Shown one piece after another: positions 22,347 through 33,617 of a stretch of DNA of 64,000 nucleotides. This DNA comes from Lactifluus volemus. Its lineage: Eukaryota > Basidiomycota > Agaricomycetes > Russulales > Russulaceae. How positions within the stretch are numbered: position 1 is the stretch's first letter; every line of letters starts with the position of its first letter. Location of the stretch: positions 1,860,001 to 1,924,000 of the forward strand of contig WTXI01000002.1 in NCBI GenBank assembly GCA_022376515.1. The letters are read 5' to 3'. The translations under genes were made by a program, and so were the position numbers. The notes beneath the pieces were generated by a model. The model had not been told where the DNA came from, did no database searches, and was given only the letters and a program-made list of their open reading frames with translations.

Positions 22347-22847
22347 ATCTGGTGACCCGTGGTTGATGTCGATTCACCCTGTGGGTGATTATATTTTTGA
22401 GAGGCGTGCCTCCCTAATCTCCTCAACGGCGTTGATTCCCTGTATGAAATTCATGCTGACTGGTTTCATGCTGGATATGTCAGGTTGCAGTCCGCTAATG
22501 TTTTAACTCTACGAATTGCCAAAATTTTCTCCAACGCCCATGCACTTATGGCTTCTTAGTTGATATTGTTACGACTTTGTTTACGTTTCCTGCACCTATG
22601 ACGCACGTCTCTCATCTCGCTGGTCACGGTTGATGTTTTATCGTTTTTGTGTGCAATTATCTTTGAACAGTCTGTTTTGTTGATACTGATTTCAAAAAAA
22701 AAATGAGCAAATTTCGTGATTACACAGCCACTGGCGTGCGTGCGTGCGTAAGACGACGGACTAAGTGGCACAGCCGCAGTACACGACCTCCTCTGACTAA
22801 ACCTCTTCCTTCACGACACTTCTCCCCCTCTCCACTATCTGTCAATA
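22347..22847. other. Intergenic: EDC4 3' flank and SFT2 promoter
   Basis: A 501 bp spacer between same-strand genes. It is T-rich, with an A9 run near 22694-22702 and a pyrimidine-rich stretch just before the SFT2 start. No gene is seen. Confidence 0.5.
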
Positions 22848-23672
22848 ATGAGCTCTAAAGGCTGGTTCAACCTCGAGACAGCCGGCGGTACAATCCCCGA
22901 AACACAGTTCTTTGAGGGAGAGCCTGCTTTCAAAGCTCTCGGACTTACACGCACACAAAGACTCTATGGTTTTGTCGGGTGGTATGTCTTTCACTCGGCT
23001 TTGGCCATCGCATCCCTCTTGACGAGCAGCCTTTGTTTGCTTTTTCCCCTTTTTTAGTTATGCTTTCGGACTGGTCCTTAGCGTCCTCGGCACGGTCATG
23101 CTCTTTGTCGGCAGTTTAACCACTTTCGCCAGTGAGTCTCTCCCTCCCTGAAATCGTTTGATTCTGAATTCCTCCCCGCCTTTTAAGTACTCTATGGCCT
23201 TGGGACCGTCATATCGCTCATAGGAACTGGCTTTTTGATAGGGGTGCGTCATCGTTTTTTTTACCTTGCCTTTTGTTCCGGTACCTTTTAAACGAACGCA
23301 ATTGCAACGAAACTAGTTCACCAAACAACTAAAATTGGTACGTACCGTTTCGCGTTCACGTCACTATTCCCATCCTAAATAATCGATGCATGGAAATGAT
23401 TACTCTTAGATGTTCAAGCCCGTTCGTGTCATCGCCACCATCCTCGTCCTGAGCATGATCGTTATGATCTTCGTCTCAGCCTTTGTGCTCAACAGTGGAA
23501 CCCTTTCTATCAGTAAGCGCCGTCCTGTTATATTTCATCTCCCCCTCCTTGGTGCTCAAGCAGAGAGTTTACAGTCTTCGTCGTTCTCGAATACCTCGCA
23601 TTCCTCTGGTACACATTGTCGTACATTCCCTACGCACGCTCGGCTGTTCTCAAGGTGTTCGGCATGGCATAA
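22848..23672 (+). CDS. SFT2-family Golgi vesicle transport protein
   Basis: A small tetraspanning Golgi membrane protein (Got1/Sft2 family) involved in endosome-to-Golgi or intra-Golgi traffic. It begins MSSKGWFNLETAGGTIPETQ and has a short cytosolic segment, AFKALGLTRTQRLYGFVG. Spliced exons then give four membrane spans: CYAFGLVLSVLGTVMLFVGS, LYGLGTVISLIGTGFLIGF, FKPVRVIATILVLSMIVMIF and FVVLEYLAFLWYTLSYIPYA. It ends KVFGMA at 23670-23672. Six or so short introns are required. The topology and the TRTQR motif before the first span match the family. Confidence 0.87.
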
Positions 23673-23980
23673 CCTAAACTCGTCCATGCTCGTAGCCATC
23701 GTAGTTTTTACGACCGTCTGGACCGCCCCCGTTGTCGGTGGGGGGTTAGTCATGTTATCACGAGTATACAGTATTTTTATGGACTTGCAAGTTGATGCGG
23801 TCATATCTTGTTTTTTTACGCTACGGTCTATTTATGATGCCTCACGAATCTCGGTTTCCGAGTAGCTCGCAAGTCAACATTGGATTCGCAACGTCGATCC
23901 AGAAAACAAAGTGTACAGAGAAAGGAAACCAGTCATTTTCTTTGCACCGAGCTTCACGAAGAATCGTCGGGATCTTTCGA
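23673..23980. other. Convergent intergenic region between SFT2 and GLO2
   Basis: 308 bp between two converging genes, presumably two 3' UTRs. Nothing else is recognised. Confidence 0.5.
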
Positions 23981-25216
23981 TCAACTTTTGAAGTTGTTCT
24001 TCAGCGTTCTCAACTTGTCCATTATCTCACCCGGTGACGCGTCTGGTCCTGCCTTGGTAGCAAGCCTGTATGGCGATGTGGATGTAACCAGCAACGCGAT
24101 ACGTAGAGAGAGCGATTCAAGAATTCACAAAGTAAACGTCGTTTTAACAGTACGCACCTGACCGGATCGCTCGACAGCCGCCAAAATACGTTCCACTCCT
24201 TCTCGTCTGCGATCGTCGTCCGTCCGACCGTGATGGCGTGCGTGCGGACCAGCTCCGCGAGGCGTGCAAGTGCCGCGTTGCCCGGATCGACGGAGAGCGC
24301 AAACTCGAGGTTGGCCGCCGTGTACTCGTGTCCGACGTAGGTCGCCGTGGCGTCGGGCAATGTACCGCGTAGGAGCTCAAACGCGGCGTGCATTTGTTCG
24401 CCAGTTCCTTCAAAGAAGAGGCCACAACCGGCGACGAAGAGCGTGTCGCCCGTGAAGACCGCGCCAGGCGCAGGAGATGGTGATGACGACGACACGTCTG
24501 ACGTGTCGGTGACGTAGTAGCAGATTGAATCTTGCGTGTGGCACGGAGTTGCGAGACATCTTGTGGTGATTTTTTGTTTTCGGGGGTAAATAGTCGTGCC
24601 GTGTTTTTGGTTATATCCATCCATCAGCCGTCGCGTCGCTCGGTCATCGGGAAGAGAGAGGAACGAACCTCACTTTGAGAGCTTTGCCGATGGTAAATTC
24701 GTCGTTGCCTTTGACCAGTTGGGTCAAAGCGGGGCTTCGATGGCTGCCCCCATATATCGGTACACCCGGAAATAACTGGGCCTAAAAAAAAGTGATGGAT
24801 GTGTACGTGTGAGTGTGTGTGTGAGCATGGAAAGAGATGACTAGCGCTGCACGCACAAATTCCTACAGAGGCACATGTGCATTTTAGCTCAACGTGAACT
24901 CAAATCAAATCAGACGATGAGTTGACGAAAAGGAACGGACCTCGTTTCCACCGCTGTGGTCGTTATGATGATGTGTGGTAAGTCCGGCGACGATCTTGAC
25001 ACCCAGTTGTTCCGCGGTCGACTTTACTTTGGACGTAGAATATGGATCCACCGCAGCGGCCTCACCTGAAGTGTCATCTATGACGAGATAAGAGTAATTA
25101 TCCTTCCGGACAGGAACTGTGATGACTCTCATATTGGATAGTGAACGGCGTGTATGCGAAAGTTGGAGAGCAGAACTCAGCAGGCCGAGGGTCACCTTCG
25201 ATTGACGGGGTAACAT
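23981..25216 (-). CDS. Hydroxyacylglutathione hydrolase (glyoxalase II)
   Basis: A metallo-beta-lactamase-fold enzyme that hydrolyses S-lactoylglutathione to lactate and glutathione, completing methylglyoxal detoxification. The diagnostic metal motif THHHNDHSGG is in the first large exon. Further ligands lie in ATPCHTQDSICYYV (His), GAVFTGDTLFVAGCGLFFEG (Asp) and ATYVGHEYTAANLEFAL (His). The last exon (ending LRTLKNNFKS, stop at 23981) gives the usual C-terminus. Two starts are possible: ATG at 25216 adds 28 residues rich in Arg, Lys, Ser and Leu with no acidic residue, a plausible mitochondrial presequence, while ATG at 25132 (MRVITVPVRKDNYSYLV) matches the cytosolic form. A duplicated gene fragment lies just upstream. 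Confidence 0.9.
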
Positions 25217-25270
25217 ATGATTACGTTCAACGTTGTTGAGCGCCCATATTTATCAAAGATAGAGAGAGAC

Positions 25271-25885
25271 CTGGCCTATCAGCGCTCAGCCGTCAACATC
25301 TTCTGCCGCATCCTCCTCCGCATTATCTCCATCCTCCTCGCGGGACTCGGTACATGAACTCGCCTGCAACCTCTGTAGCGCCGTCTGCTACCAATGGCCA
25401 TACACCGACGGTAGTCGCCGATACGCTTCAGGACGAAACCAAACAGATAGAAGAGCAGGGCGCCATTATCAAGACGTTGAACAAACAATTGATACATTGC
25501 GAGGCCGATTTGCAAGCTCACATGGACTTGGTTGACAGTTTGGAAACCTCCCTTGGTGACGCTGAGAAAAATCGTGAGTCTCGGTGATCCACGCCCGGAT
25601 CTTGCTTATCTTGTCGTCAGTTCGTAAAGCTCGCATGCAGGCTACAGAGCTTGCTCGTGAGCGCGACAATCTCAATAGTCAGGTTAAGAGCCTCAGAAGC
25701 GAATTAGTGGAAGCTAAGCGCGGGTTTACGTTGGTCCATCAGTCTGTTGTCGAGGAGAAACAGTTCCTCGAACAACGTCTCGACGAAGAGCGCAGAGCCA
25801 AAGAGCGGGTCCTGGATGCTCGCATGGATGAGCTGTCGAAACGGAAGTCCAAGTTTGTTTGTATATAGCCTCTTTCGCATGTATG
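25271..25885 (+). pseudogene. Duplicated 3' fragment of the coiled-coil gene at 59731-64000
   Basis: This block is a diverged copy, in the opposite orientation, of the last part of the coiled-coil gene at the right edge. It matches original bases of about 59715 to 60330. It includes the same exon (SPATSV...NGH, TVVADTLQD, KTLNKQL, DLQAHMDLV), the same intron at the same place (25574-25619), and the last exon with ARMQATELARERDNL, EQRLDEERRAKERV and LSKRKSKFVCI. Keeping the intron means the copy arose at DNA level rather than by retrotransposition. Protein differences are about one residue in ten, plus an in-frame loss of RHQ and one extra residue. A one-base insertion just before the ATG at 25354 cuts the frame from the upstream part, so any product would start there and be about 155 residues long. 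It sits between glyoxalase II and the SRP receptor gene, ending 48 bp from the latter. Confidence 0.82.
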
Positions 25886-25916
25886 TACAGTAGATAGATT
25901 GGCTAGGAACACGAAA

Positions 25917-28542
25917 TTAATCACTGAGAATAGCCTGCACGACGTTCGCGACACGCAGTTGCCTCAGGTCCGTATAAGTCTGTAATCGTTCGTCACATCC
26001 GACTCGCCAGGGTAAAAGTAAAGGCGGGCGTACCTGTCCAGTACCGACAAACACGATTGGTTGCCCCGTCACATAAGTCATGGACAACGCCGCGCCAACC
26101 TATAAGCGCGCCGGTGGATCTTCAGCGTCAGTAAGATGCGCAGCAAACAGGAGAAAAACCAACCTTGTCGTCAACGGTGTCCCATTTGGTGACGAGCATT
26201 CCATCAATGCCTCGTCCCTTGCTCGCTCCACCACCCGAAAAGTCGCGCAAGGCACGGTCAAACTTGGTCAATTGATCAACGGCTTCATTTCCGACTAGGG
26301 CTTCGCCGACAAACAAAATCTTGTCGGGGTTATTCACAGAGACAAGCTTGGCGAGGGCCCGCATAAGGGGCTGTGAGTGACCCTGTAAGCCGGCCGGATC
26401 CGCCTCGGAGTATGGGGGAATGCATGCCTACCTCATTATCTTGCATACGCCCAGCGGTGTCAATCAGAACAACATCAAAGTCGTTGTCCCTGGCTACGAC
26501 AGTTAAGTGCTTCCGTCAAATAGGAGATAAAATGCAACGTTACCATAGGCTATAGCCTCCCTGGCGATCCCGGCAGCGTCCTTGCCGTAACCTCGTTCGT
26601 ACAGCTCAACGCGGCCTTTGCTGTCTCCAGCCCCATTCACACCAAGCATACTAAGATTCCGAACATGCACGCGTAGTTGCTCCACAGCTCCGCTCCTATG
26701 CAGTTGTTCATATATTGTAACCAAAATATTACAATCAGCCGAAACGTACCGGAAAGTGTCGCAAGCTGCAATGAGAACCCTGAAGCCATTTTGAATGAGC
26801 CAAAAACAGACTTTGGACAAGTTGGTGCTCTTCCCCACGCCATTGACGCCGACAAAAGTGATACTATACGGCAGGCGCCTTTGCGTCGACGTAACCGGCG
26901 ACGACAATTTTGCGCGGATAGATAGTAACAAGTCAGTCGACGTTTTGGGAGTTAAAATGTGCGTGATTGAATCAGACAGGGCCTGCTGCACAGCCGCGTT
27001 TGTCGCTACAGAAAATCAGTCGATTCTCATGCTGAGCAGAACGGGCGTGGGGCTCACTCTGGAATCCCCCCACTTTTTTCCCGACCAGGCTCTCCCCAAC
27101 ACCTTCGCATACTTTCTCCGAGATCTCTTTGGCCACATTCTTCTTCATCAGATGCTGCTTCATGCCTTCTAAAACAGGGTTCAGATCATCCTCTGAAAGT
27201 ATCTTCGACCCGGTAAACCTTGCGAACAGCGAACCGAGGGCGCCGAGTGAGTTCTGTGCTGGTTTGCTCTCCTTGTCTGAGACTCCACTGAGCGCTTTGG
27301 CGATCGCATCATCGGCTGTCTTGCGATTGGCAAATTCCCAGTCCCTAACCTCATACAGGCCGTCCTTATTGCGAGTTCCAAGCGAAGTCTCGTCTACGAG
27401 TGCCTGCAAGTCGTTCGAAGTTGAGTGTGCATCTAGATCACTCATTTTGTCGTACGAAAAGTCGAGGGAGGCCATCTCCGATTCGCTAGGTGTACCATCG
27501 GCCCACTTGCGGAGGACCTTGCCTTTCTGCTTGCGCTTTCCAGCGACTTCTGAGCTAATTACACCATACTGGGTGAGAACCGAATAAAAGAGTTAGACCC
27601 TGGGGACACACTCTGAGTTGGCTTGGCTATCTCTGCCACTCCCGGGATCCCCACGCGCTCTACCACGCCCGGCTGAGCGGGAGCCTCCTCGTCCGCGCAG
27701 CCTGTTCTTCAGTGCTTGGACGTTACGCGCAATCTGTTGTTCATCCACTGTCCCAGGATGAGAGTCTGCGGGGGCTAATATCCATGATAAGCGGGAGCCG
27801 CAAAAGATGGGAGGAAGGCTCACGGGTGTCCGCACCGCTGGAACCAGGGCTAGATGTCAGCGGAGGGGACCTAGCAGCGGGGCGCAAACGAGACTTGCGG
27901 TCCTGACACACCAGGCGCGACACTGCATAAGCATGCCTTTCAACCAGAATGATCATGTGCAGGAACGTACCTCTGCTGCTTTATTCTCCAGACCCTTGAG
28001 CAATTTGTCAAAGACAGCATCCCAACCTTCAAATGCTTTTGCAAAATTCCAACGGATGGGATCGGAGGCGGAATTGGAAAGAGCGACAGCAGAGCTGTTG
28101 ACAGCGTGGAGGGAAGCAACAAACGCAGCGAGGAAAGGCTGAAAGAGCTTGACAAATACAGTTTTGAGTGCCCCCAGGAGATCATCGACATATGTGAGCT
28201 GTAGGATTCGCTGGTAGGCGACCTGAAAGTGGGATACGTTACGAATTAGCACAGAAGGAAGAGGAGGGCGACGTACAACAAAGATCAGTTCGAGGTCGTT
28301 GACAAACGTCCATTTGACGGCATATCCGTCCTTTTCGTATTTCTGTTCAGCTGCGCGACCCTCTATGAGAGTATCACGAATAAGGCCGTTGACGGGCGAG
28401 GCAGAGGAAGAGGCCAACTGATGAGCGTCCGGGGTAAAAGAGTGGGACCAAAGGACGATACCGCCTAGTCTAAGATAAACTCAGGCGTATTGTTAAAGAG
28501 TGCGAGCCAACCTTTGTGCATTATCGAGCAGTGGTCGAGCAT
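25917..28542 (-). CDS. Signal recognition particle receptor alpha subunit (SRP-receptor GTPase)
   Basis: The ER-membrane docking GTPase for SRP (SRPRA, yeast Srp101). The start at 28542 gives MLDHCSIMHKGGIVLWSHSF, the N-terminal longin-like SRX domain that binds the beta subunit, followed by a charged linker. The NG domain has the P-loop SITFVGVNGVGKSTNLSKV, RVLIAACDTFR, SGAVEQLRVH, the DTAGRMQDNEPLMRALAKL block, DKILFVGEALVGNEAVDQL and the TKWD specificity motif, then GQPIVFVGTGQTYTDLR. The stop is at 25917-25919. About ten short introns are needed. All GTPase motifs are present. The cyclin L gene ends only 34 bp upstream on the same strand, so that spacer must carry both its 3' end and part of this promoter. 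Confidence 0.92.
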
Positions 28543-28576
28543 TGCTTTCTGGAGGTCACTGTCAAGTTTATTTTAT

Positions 28577-29606
28577 TTATTTATTACTAGTTAACCACTC
28601 TCTAAACTCCTTTTTACTTAAAATTCCCAAAATCTCGACCCGCTCAGCGGTCGTTCGTTCCCTGTAGAGACGCATGATGTACCCGCACACACTCCGTAAA
28701 TCTTCCCACTCAACGTCGAACAGTTCCCACCAACAATTTTCTGGACTTGATGGCAATGAGATATCCAGCCGACGTGTTGTAAGCAGAATCGCTGCGCTCA
28801 CTACCGTAGGCACAGCGTACAATGCATACACCGGCGTTTGTAACCTATTCACGTTACAGTCAGTCAGAGAACCGGGAAAAGCAGGTCGAATCAGAGCGCA
28901 CGCATCATTGAGATAACCCCATGCCATTGACACCGCCTCGTTTCGACTCGTCAGTCCAAGCAGGCGCATATAGTTCACTAATGTGCCGTATGGCAGCACC
29001 ACTTGCACATCGAATCTCATTCGCTTCAAAATCTGCATCTCAGAGACGACCAACGCCTCTTTAAGGTCGTAAAATGTGTTGCCAAAATATGACATTGGCG
29101 TGTACTTGAAGTCGCGCGGGGGATGCGGCGACGACAAAGACGCGGCGGTGTGCGCTGCGCGCTGAAGAAGGAGGTCGTAGACATTGATGAGATCACGCAT
29201 ACGGACCGGGCACTCCTCCAACTTTGAAGATAAATAGAGTGCCCCCATGCCAATATCCTATGGGCAGTCAGAAGCCGAGAATACGGTAAAAACAAATACA
29301 ATGTTATGCGTACGGCAATACCAAACTGCTTCAGAGAGCTAACATAGAAGAACCTTTGAAGGAGAATTTGTGCGGTGGCTACTGCAACTTGCTTTCTGTT
29401 CTTTGAAGTGTGGGGAAAAGAAAGGACAAAGATTAAAAATATACGGACTGATTGAGTAGTATGCCTGCTTGATGAATAAGTTTGCAGCCATACGCTCTGA
29501 GATCCTCCTCTATGATATGAGGGACGCCATCGTGAGCTGATGGAGTAGATTGAATTTGAGCGAGAGAGGCAAGGGGATAAAGTGTTGGGTGAACTGTGAC
29601 GGACAT
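28577..29606 (-). CDS. Cyclin L-like protein
   Basis: A cyclin of the L/T/K group that in other eukaryotes partners CDK11 and acts in pre-mRNA splicing and transcription. The start at 29606 gives MSVTVHPTLYPLASLAQIQS, then the characteristic EEDLRAYGCKLIHQAGILLN and, after an intron, KQVAVATAQILLQRFFYV, SLKQFGIA, DIGMGALYLSSKLEECPVRM and RDLINVYDLLLQR. A second cyclin fold contains EALVVSEMQILKRMRFDVQV, LPYGTLVNYMRLLGL and DLRSVCGYIMRLY. The metazoan C-terminal RS domain is absent; the protein ends at EWLTSNK. It lies head to head with an RS/RD-rich gene, only 47 bp between start codons. Confidence 0.87.
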
Positions 29607-29653
29607 GGCATGGCAAGGAAACAAACAAGGCTGGTACCAAACAAGCCACTTTG

Positions 29654-31112
29654 ATGTCTTCCAATCTTCCACTCCCACCCAAACCTGAGTTTGAAGCACT
29701 CCCACCAAGTCGCCCTCCTTCAGATAGGCGACAACACTCTCCTCGAAAATCCCCCCCGCCGCGGTCACGCCTCCCTCACGGTGACTCTTATCGTCCCCCT
29801 GACTATCGTTCTCGCTACAGAGATTCACGCGGTCCCTCTCGCTACGACTCAGACGCGCGAACACGAGACGATTATCACCGTGATGACAGACGGTATGACT
29901 CTAGGCACTACGAGCCTGATTACAGGAGAGATTATGACCGCGACCGCGCCCGCGACGGTGACAGTACTCGCGAAGGACGCGGCCTTAACCGTGACCGCGA
30001 CCGCGATTATGACCGCAGCCGTGACTGTGAAAGACGAGATTATGACCGCGGACGCGATCAGCGTGACTACTATGATCGTGACCGTCGTCGCTATAGCCCA
30101 CCACGTCGACGTTCCAGAAGCCGTCGGCGAGACGACCGATCATGGTCACCCCGGCGTCGTTCAGGTAAGTATCATCAGCGGAACATGTGCTCAACTCATC
30201 CGTTGAGTCTCCTTTAATTCTATGCTCTAGTCTCTCGAGACCGTCGTTGGCGCTCTCCGACACCACCATCACGTCACAGCCCATCGCGCCGTCGTTCCCC
30301 CGATGCCAGTTCGAACGCAGACCTGAAGGCGAATGCCCATCCCTCCTCCACGCCGTCAGCTCCTCCAGAGCTAAAGTCTCCTCGGCATCCTGACAGCGCG
30401 GCGGACGTCCGGCGTCCACAACAGGACCCATCCGCGTCACCTGCCTCTCCACGGCATCCCTCGTCAACTGAAGCACGCACGACCCCGCCATTCTCGTCTT
30501 CCAGCACTCTAGACAAAGGAAAGGCCAAGGTGATCCCACAATCTGTTCTGGATGGCCACGAGGACGTGAAAATGGACGGTTCTGCTTCTCCGCAGAGTCC
30601 CTGGCCCATCGATCAACCAGGGAAGTCTAGCCCTCAACCCCCAGGTGCCCCGTCTGCGGCTCACCACCTACCAACCCACTTAAGTTTACCAGTAAACCCG
30701 AAACGATCGAGGGCTTCACAATCCCAATCCAATCTCTCAGCCTCGAATGTGGCTCGTTCTTCCTCCAATTTCCGTTTGCCCCCCCTTCCACCCTGTGAAA
30801 TAAAAGAGATCGTGAAAGAGAGTCTTGCTAAAGAGGCGAGTAGCCTTTAACATGTCGGCACACCGCACTCCTTACATAGAGCTTCCGCAGATTACTCGGT
30901 TGGCCAGTTTGAACACATCTCAAAAAGCTGCGGTCGAGCCACTCATTCGTGCTGCCGAACGCTCACGACATGAGCTCGAAATGAGTTTGCTCGAGCTCTA
31001 TGCGGCGGGGGAGCGTCGAAAAGCGGCTGCTGCACAGGTTGAAGAGGCACGTGCGGGAACGTTGGGCATCGGTGGTGTGCATGAGTATTCGGCCACAGTG
31101 TCGGATTCTTAG
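29654..31112 (+). CDS. RS/RD-rich protein, possible splicing-associated factor
   Basis: Not a recognised orthologue. From ATG 29654 (MSSNLPLPPKPEFEALPPSR), roughly residues 25-170 are an Arg/Asp/Tyr-rich low-complexity tract with many YDR, RDY and DRD units followed by RS dipeptides (RRRSRSRRRDDRSWSPRRRS). After an intron the rest is Ser/Pro-rich, then helical: EIKEIVKESLAKEA, an inferred 40 bp intron that restores frame, LPQITRLASLNTSQKAAVEP, SRHELEMSLLELYAAGERRK, and the C-terminus GGVHEYSATVSDS. RS and RD tracts are typical of splicing and 3'-end factors, and the divergent neighbour is cyclin L, which also acts in splicing, so a role in RNA processing is a reasonable inference. No RRM or zinc finger is visible. 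Confidence 0.72.
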
Positions 31113-32018
31113 AAGGAGAACTCTAGAAACGTTTTGTTGTTCTTTCACTACATTAATAAGAATGTACGCAGCAGCGAGGAAGCACACGCCGGATGCGTAC
31201 GATTGTTGAAATGAAAGCGAAGAGAGTGACAACAGAAAAGAGTGAGAGTGAGATGTTTACGTCTTGGAGACCGGGTTGCAAACCATGTGTGTCTGAGTCG
31301 GATCCATCGGGAGCGCGCAGAAGAAGCCGAGCTCCTAAACGACCCAATCAAACATGCAAAACGACCAGGTCCGGCAAGACGCAAAATCAGTTAGTTGCAT
31401 GGCAAAAAGCTTGACTGACAATGAATGACACGGACCTGCATTGCTGTGAACAATTGTCTGGAAGTCATCTGCAACTTTTTTTTTTATATCGTAAAAAAGA
31501 AAAAAGAATAATTGTCAAGTGTCACAAACAGCCCTGAGCCTGAGACGTACGATTATGCACTCTTTACCCTTGCCCTGTCTACATATTTCAGACTGCGACG
31601 CATCACGCTCACTATCAAACGTATACTGTGCGTTGGGGTTTCGCTACGCGACAAGAAGCGAGTCAGGAGAACCTGTCACAAATGACAAGGAAAAGGAATG
31701 CGAACGAACGGAAATGAACTGTTTGAGAACTTCATTTTGGTTGTTGTTGGTGATAGCCGCCATCAGGTAAGTACACTACTGTACCTCATTCTCCTACAAG
31801 TACACTGCTGGTCGACATGACATCATTTCCGGCCCCCACCTCCCTTCACGTGAAACATCAGCGAGTAGCCTGCTTCAGCTTCAACGGTTTTCCTATTTTC
31901 CCTATGTGTATTGTTTCACCATCCCCGCTCCGCTAGTCGCCCTCCCTTGAGGTTTGCGTCTCTGAGAGAGTTGTTAAGAACAGCGCGACAGGCTATTCGG
32001 ACGTAAAGAAAAAAATAC
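31113..32018. other. Intergenic region with a possible short minus-strand gene
   Basis: About 900 bp between the converging RS-rich and PDX1 genes. On the minus strand, ATG near 31762 gives MAAITNNNQNEVLKQFIS before a potential intron, and near 31160-31400 there is an open frame with a hydrophobic stretch (NISLSLFSVVTLFAFISTIV). I could not join them into a convincing gene or recognise a family. A T9 run and an A-rich run lie near 31476-31506. Confidence 0.35.
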
Positions 32019-33617
32019 CTACATGGTCAAACCTACCATGGGCGCGCCGAGGTTTTCCGAGATCTGTTTCGCGTTCGCTCGCGTTTAGGGTTGCGAGTAG
32101 TTAAATCGGATACTTACCTCCGCAAGCACGGTCGGATTGTTGTAATGTGTAACCTAGAATGTACATCAGTCTCACAAGACGAAACGTGACGATGAATTCG
32201 GGGTTTACGGCCTGTACTATGGCACGAGCACGGTTGGCGGGTTCTCCGGACTGTAATAAGACGAAATCATCAGTTGGTTGCGAAAAAGTCTGTCTTCGGC
32301 CTCGGAAACCATACCAAGAAGATGCCAGACCCTACGAAGACTAGAATGAATAGGGCGTCAATTACGTTGGCATGGCAAGGTACGAAAAATGCTGCCGACC
32401 TCCATCACAGCCTAATTGCATCATCATTGCAGCATCAGCTGTTGTACGATGTGGTATGTAGAACCGCGGTCAGTGAACCGCAGCAAAAAGGTTGGAGCCA
32501 TGGGGATAGCTGCGCACCTGGTGTGGCGATCCCGCCGGCGGCAAAGTTGACCACAGGAAGCCGCTTCAGGCGTGCCGTCTCCTTGAGTAGATGGAACGGC
32601 GCCCTGATGTCCTTTGCGTACGCGTACAGCTCCTCCTCGGTCATAACGCTCGCCTTGCGGATCTCACTTGTCACGGCACGCTGGTGACGCACTGCCTCGA
32701 CAACATTGCCTGTCCCCGCTTCGCCCTTAGTACGAATGAAAGCTGCACCTTCAGATATGCGTCGGAGGGCTTCGCCGAGGTCCCTCGCGCCACAAACGAA
32801 AGGGACCTTGAAAGGGTGCTTGTTGATGTGATACTCCTCGTCCGCGGGCGTTAGTACTTCCGATTCATCGATGTAGTCAATCCCAATGCTTTGTAATATC
32901 TACGTGTAGAGAAGTCCAAGGTAGACGCGGGATTGAGTTTATGAGTGGCACGTTGTGTCCGAGGTTATGAAATGAACCGTCACCTGAGCTTCAACGAAAT
33001 GGCCAATCCGCACCTTGGCCATGACGGGGATAGAAACGGCTTCGACGATCTCCTTGATCATGCGAGGGTCACTCTTGAGACGTCCAGGTGAATAGTTGTA
33101 GCCTCATGATACAGAGCAATGAAACCTGACACTTGCCATACGCGCGACACCGCCTGTAGCGCGAATATCCGCAGGCACACGTTCCAGTGCCATGACGGCA
33201 CATGCGCCAGCCTCTTCAGCTATCCGCGCCTTAGCGAAGTGGCACCAAGCGAAAAGCGATTAAAAAGACCATTACAGCGGGGTTTAGTTGGCGTACGGCA
33301 TGCACACCTGTTTTGCATTGACGACGTCCATGATGACGCCACCCTAGTGGTGATAGAAGTTTGCAAGTGAATTGTAGCGTATGGATGTGGGCACCCACCT
33401 TGAGCATCTGGGCAAGGCCAGACTTGACCTGAACAACATGGAAGCATATACATTGAGTCACGATCACTTGCTAGTAGGGCGCCTAATGGTTTAAAGAAGG
33501 CGGTGAAGAAGCACGCACCCCAAATGTGCCCAAGTTGCTGTTTCCTGCATCCTTTACGCGTGTCGGCGCGTTGACGGCATTTCCAACTCCTTGGAGAATC
33601 TGAGGGGAGACACTCAT
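32019..33617 (-). CDS. Pyridoxal 5'-phosphate synthase subunit PDX1/SNZ
   Basis: The synthase subunit of the DXP-independent vitamin B6 pathway, which builds PLP from ribose 5-phosphate, glyceraldehyde 3-phosphate and ammonia from the PDX2/SNO glutaminase. The start at 33617 gives [20 protein letters not shown]. Core motifs are [28 protein letters not shown] with the substrate-binding Asp, [38 protein letters not shown], the [17 protein letters not shown] segment with the active-site Lys, [56 protein letters not shown] and, across introns, [16 protein letters not shown]. The C-terminus is [12 protein letters not shown] (stop 32019-32021). The residue after GSGIF reads Leu (TTG) where Lys is usual, at an exon end. 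About nine introns. Confidence 0.92.

Noticed and set aside
30000..30539. A 184-codon minus-strand open frame antisense to the RS/RD-rich gene
   Set aside because: The repetitive CGx/GAx codons of the RD tract leave the reverse strand open. It is a shadow frame.
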